Below are positions 61,910 through 64,000 of a stretch of 64,000 nt of DNA, one piece after another (positions within the stretch are counted from its first letter, which is position 1; each line of letters begins with the position of its first letter). The stretch spans positions 62,001 to 126,000 of the forward strand of contig NZ_JBICTU010000025.1 of the NCBI RefSeq assembly GCF_043197795.1. The letters run 5' to 3'. The stretch is from Sphaerisporangium sp040649355 (GTDB taxonomy: Bacteria > Actinomycetota > Actinomycetes > Streptosporangiales > Streptosporangiaceae). A program made the position numbers and the translations under genes. The notes beneath the pieces were generated by a model. It ran no database searches. It was not told the origin of the DNA and worked only from the letters and a program-made list of their open reading frames with translations.

Positions 61910-62560
61910 ATGGCCCCGACGCCGACTGATCCGGTGGAGGCCACGCTGGCCTACGCGGAGGAGTTCCATCCCGAAGACGAGGTGCTGCGCGCCGCGAGGC
62001 GGCGTGGCATCGAGGTCGGGGCCGTTCCCATCCTGCCCGGCGGCGGCGCGGCGCTGTGCTTCATGGCGACCGCGATCAGCGCGAGGTCCGTGGTCGAGGT
62101 CGGCACCGGATGCGGTGTCTCGGGACTGTGGCTGCTGCGCGGCATGCGTCCGGACGGCACGCTGACCAGCGTCGACGCCGAGCCCGAGCACCAGCGGCTG
62201 GCCCGCCAGACCTTCGCCGAGGCGGGGTTCTCCGGCAGCAAGATCCGCCTGATCGGCGGGCGTGCCCTGGACGTGCTCCCCCGGCTCGCCGACGGCGGCT
62301 ACGACCTGGTGTTCTGCGACGCCGCCAAGCAGGAGTACGGCGACTACCTGGCCGAGGCCGTACGCCTGCTGCGGCTGGGGGGCATCGTCGCCTTCGACAA
62401 CGCGCTGTGGCACAACCGGGTGGCCGACCCGGCGCAGCGCGATCCCGACACCGTCGCGATCCGCGAGCTGGGCAAGCTGATCAAGGCGGACGAGCGGCTG
62501 CGTGCCCTGATGATGCCCCTGGGCGACGGGCTGCTCGCCGCCATAAAGATCGCGAACTAG
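61910..62560 (+). CDS. O-methyltransferase (SAM-dependent)
   Basis: 216 residues. The ATG at 61910 has GGGAGGGAGAGG just upstream. The O-methyltransferase fold 3 motifs are present: VVEVGTGCGVSGLWLLRGM (SAM binding), LTSVDAEPEHQRLARQTF, DLVFCDAAKQEYGDYL (metal-binding) and GGIVAFDNALWHNRV. It is close to the Rv1220c-type catechol/phenol methyltransferase next to sigE. The substrate is unknown. Confidence 0.92.
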   Translation: MAPTPTDPVEATLAYAEEFHPEDEVLRAARRRGIEVGAVPILPGGGAALCFMATAISARSVVEVGTGCGVSGLWLLRGMRPDGTLTSVDAEPEHQRLARQTFAEAGFSGSKIRLIGGRALDVLPRLADGGYDLVFCDAAKQEYGDYLAEAVRLLRLGGIVAFDNALWHNRVADPAQRDPDTVAIRELGKLIKADERLRALMMPLGDGLLAAIKIAN

Positions 62561-62625
62561 CCGTGATCGGTGGCCGGCCGTGATCGCGAACTAGCCGTGG
62601 TCGAAAGCTTGACGCCGCCCGGGAA

Positions 62626-64000
62626 CTACGAGGACGCCCCCCGCCCGAGCCACTCCAGCAGGAGGCGGGCGCCGAACCCGGTGGCGCCCTTGGTCAGGAT
62701 GCCGTCGTCGGTGGTGCTTCTGGACACTCCCGCGATGTCGAGGTGGGCCCATCGCCGCCCGCCGGTGAACTCCCGCAGGAACAGGGCCGCGGTGACGGCG
62801 CCCGCGCCGTACTTGCCCTCGGCGTCGACGTTCGACAGGTCGGCCACCGGGGAGTCGAGCGCCGGGCGGTAGTCCTCGATCAGTGGCATCCGCCACAGGG
62901 GGTCGCCGGACGCCTTGCCGGCCTCCAGCAGCTCCTTGACCAGATCGTCGCTTGGGGAGAAGACCGCGCCGATGTCGCGCCCGAGGGCGATGCCGATGGC
63001 CCCGGTCAGCGTGGCGAGGTCGACCACGGTGTCGGGGTCGAGGACCTGGTGCGCGTACGCCAGGGCGTCGGCGAGCACCAGCCTGCCCTCGGCGTCGGTG
63101 TTGAGCACCTCGACGGTGCGGCCGCCGTAGTGGGTGATCACGTCGCCGGGGCGCTGGGCCGAGCCTGAGGGCATGTTCTCGGCGGCGGCGATCAGGCCGG
63201 TGACCCGGGTGCGCACGCCCAGGTCGCGAAGCGCGCCGAGGACGGCGATCACCACCGCGCCGCCCGCCATGTCGGTCTTCATGAACTTCATGCCGTCGGT
63301 GGGCTTGAGGGACAGGCCGCCGCTGTCGAAGGTGATGCCCTTGCCCACCAGCACGACGTGGGTGCCGTCGGCGTCGCCGGGCTCGTACGACAGCTGGATG
63401 AGCCGGGGCGGGCTCGCCGAACCCTGGCCGACCGCGAGGATGCCCCCGAAGCCCTCCGAGGAGAGCTCGTCGGGCGCCCAGACCCTGGAGGTCAGACCCG
63501 AACGCTCGGCGACCTCGACGGCCCGCTCGGCCAGCCAGGCGGGGGTCTTCTCGGAGGACGGCATGTTGGACAGATCGCGGGCGAGGGCCGTGGCGCGGGC
63601 CACCACCTCGGCGCGGGCGACGGCCGGCCTGGCCTCCTCTGGACCGGAGAAGCGGATCTCCTCGACGGCCCTGGCGCGGCTCGCGCCGATCCTCATGGTG
63701 TACGAGGCGAGCAGGGCGCCTTCGGCCAGGGCCGACCACCCCGGCTCTCCTACGTCACGCGGGAGGGTGACGTCGATCGAGCGACGCCCCTTGGCACGGC
63801 GCGCGACGGCGGCGCCCGCCTTTCGCAGCGCGCGAGGCGTGCCGTCGCCGATGCCGTAGAGGAGCACCCGACGCACGGTGTTCCCGCGGGCCACAGGCAC
63901 CTCGACGACCTCGCCGGGCTCACCCTTGGACTCGTGCTGGGCCAGCAGCGCCGGGACCGGTACGGGAAGCTCCACGTCCGCGGAGAGATCGCTACGGAAG
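62626..64000 (-). CDS. pepA: Leucyl aminopeptidase (M17), 5' end beyond the window
   Basis: At least 458 codons; the frame stays open to the right edge (...DLSADVELPVPVPALLAQ), so the start lies outside. The M17 signatures are intact: GKGITFDSGGLSLKPTDGMKFMKTDMAGGAVV and NTDAEGRLVLADAL, with the metal-binding Lys, Asp and Glu residues. This di-zinc cytosolic enzyme removes N-terminal residues and is also a DNA-binding protein in some bacteria. The missing N-terminus is probably 30-60 residues. Confidence 0.93.
   Translation of the reverse strand, partial: FRSDLSADVELPVPVPALLAQHESKGEPGEVVEVPVARGNTVRRVLLYGIGDGTPRALRKAGAAVARRAKGRRSIDVTLPRDVGEPGWSALAEGALLASYTMRIGASRARAVEEIRFSGPEEARPAVARAEVVARATALARDLSNMPSSEKTPAWLAERAVEVAERSGLTSRVWAPDELSSEGFGGILAVGQGSASPPRLIQLSYEPGDADGTHVVLVGKGITFDSGGLSLKPTDGMKFMKTDMAGGAVVIAVLGALRDLGVRTRVTGLIAAAENMPSGSAQRPGDVITHYGGRTVEVLNTDAEGRLVLADALAYAHQVLDPDTVVDLATLTGAIGIALGRDIGAVFSPSDDLVKELLEAGKASGDPLWRMPLIEDYRPALDSPVADLSNVDAEGKYGAGAVTAALFLREFTGGRRWAHLDIAGVSRSTTDDGILTKGATGFGARLLLEWLGRGASS

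Overview
The window is 64 kb of high-GC actinomycete chromosome. Codon use is G/C-ending, GTG starts are common, and the gene families (XRE/DUF397, DUF3107, DUF6758, MoeZ, AdnAB, SigE/RseA, mycosin-like subtilases) are typical of Actinobacteria. I infer a filamentous soil actinomycete of the Streptosporangiales type; the genus cannot be fixed from the sequence alone. Most of it is ordinary chromosome. The left end (0-7 kb), the 21.9-27.1 kb protease block and the 49.4-53.5 kb stretch look accessory.

Layout. 0.3-7 kb: a Pit-type phosphate transporter, an XRE/DUF397 pair with a decayed second copy, a secreted DUF3494/Ig-like protein with a Thr-Pro linker and His-rich tail, and a PIN toxin/HTH antitoxin pair. 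7-14 kb: adnB and adnA, a helicase-nuclease for double-strand-break resection. 14-21.8 kb: a drug/metabolite exporter preceded by a 13-codon leader ORF, a MocR regulator, a tandem-GNAT protein, a TagF-like polymerase coupled to a membrane-anchored PemK/MazF-fold protein, and an alkyltransferase-like repair protein. 21.9-27.1 kb: a duplicated two-gene module (Cys-containing membrane protein plus mycosin-like protease), divergent from a membrane protein/winged-helix pair with a palindromic operator.

27-42.5 kb: moeZ, a hydrolase, a His/Gly-rich secreted protein, divergent ku and ligD-polymerase genes, TetR and DUF3107 genes, a short stretch resembling a TnpB 3' end, a ferritin-like protein, a DEAD-box helicase, a second hydrolase, a DUF2236 protein, a RecB-like Fe-S nuclease, a beta-lactamase-fold protein that has lost metal ligands, DUF6758 and a Nudix hydrolase. 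Several of these genes and adnAB have neighbours in the Mycobacterium tuberculosis Rv3201c-Rv3211 region. 42.5-49.3 kb: 35-bp tandem repeats, a membrane-anchored BNR beta-propeller, a CPBP protease, a CitE-like lyase and bioY.

49.4-53.5 kb is accessory and partly less GC-rich: a truncated DUF6879 gene, a toxin-antitoxin-like pair followed by a 47-residue gene absent from ordinary ORF size cut-offs, a TPR-like protein, then about 0.9 kb of relics (collagen-like fragment between two diverged direct repeats). 53.1-64 kb matches the conserved actinobacterial envelope-stress block: DMT transporter, MgtE-N/CBS protein, DUF1003, MarR, mrp, tatB, htrA, rseA, sigE, O-methyltransferase, and a leucyl aminopeptidase that runs off the right edge. 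The window thus combines DNA-break repair (adnAB, ku, ligD-pol, a RecB-like nuclease, ATL) with surface proteolysis and envelope stress control.
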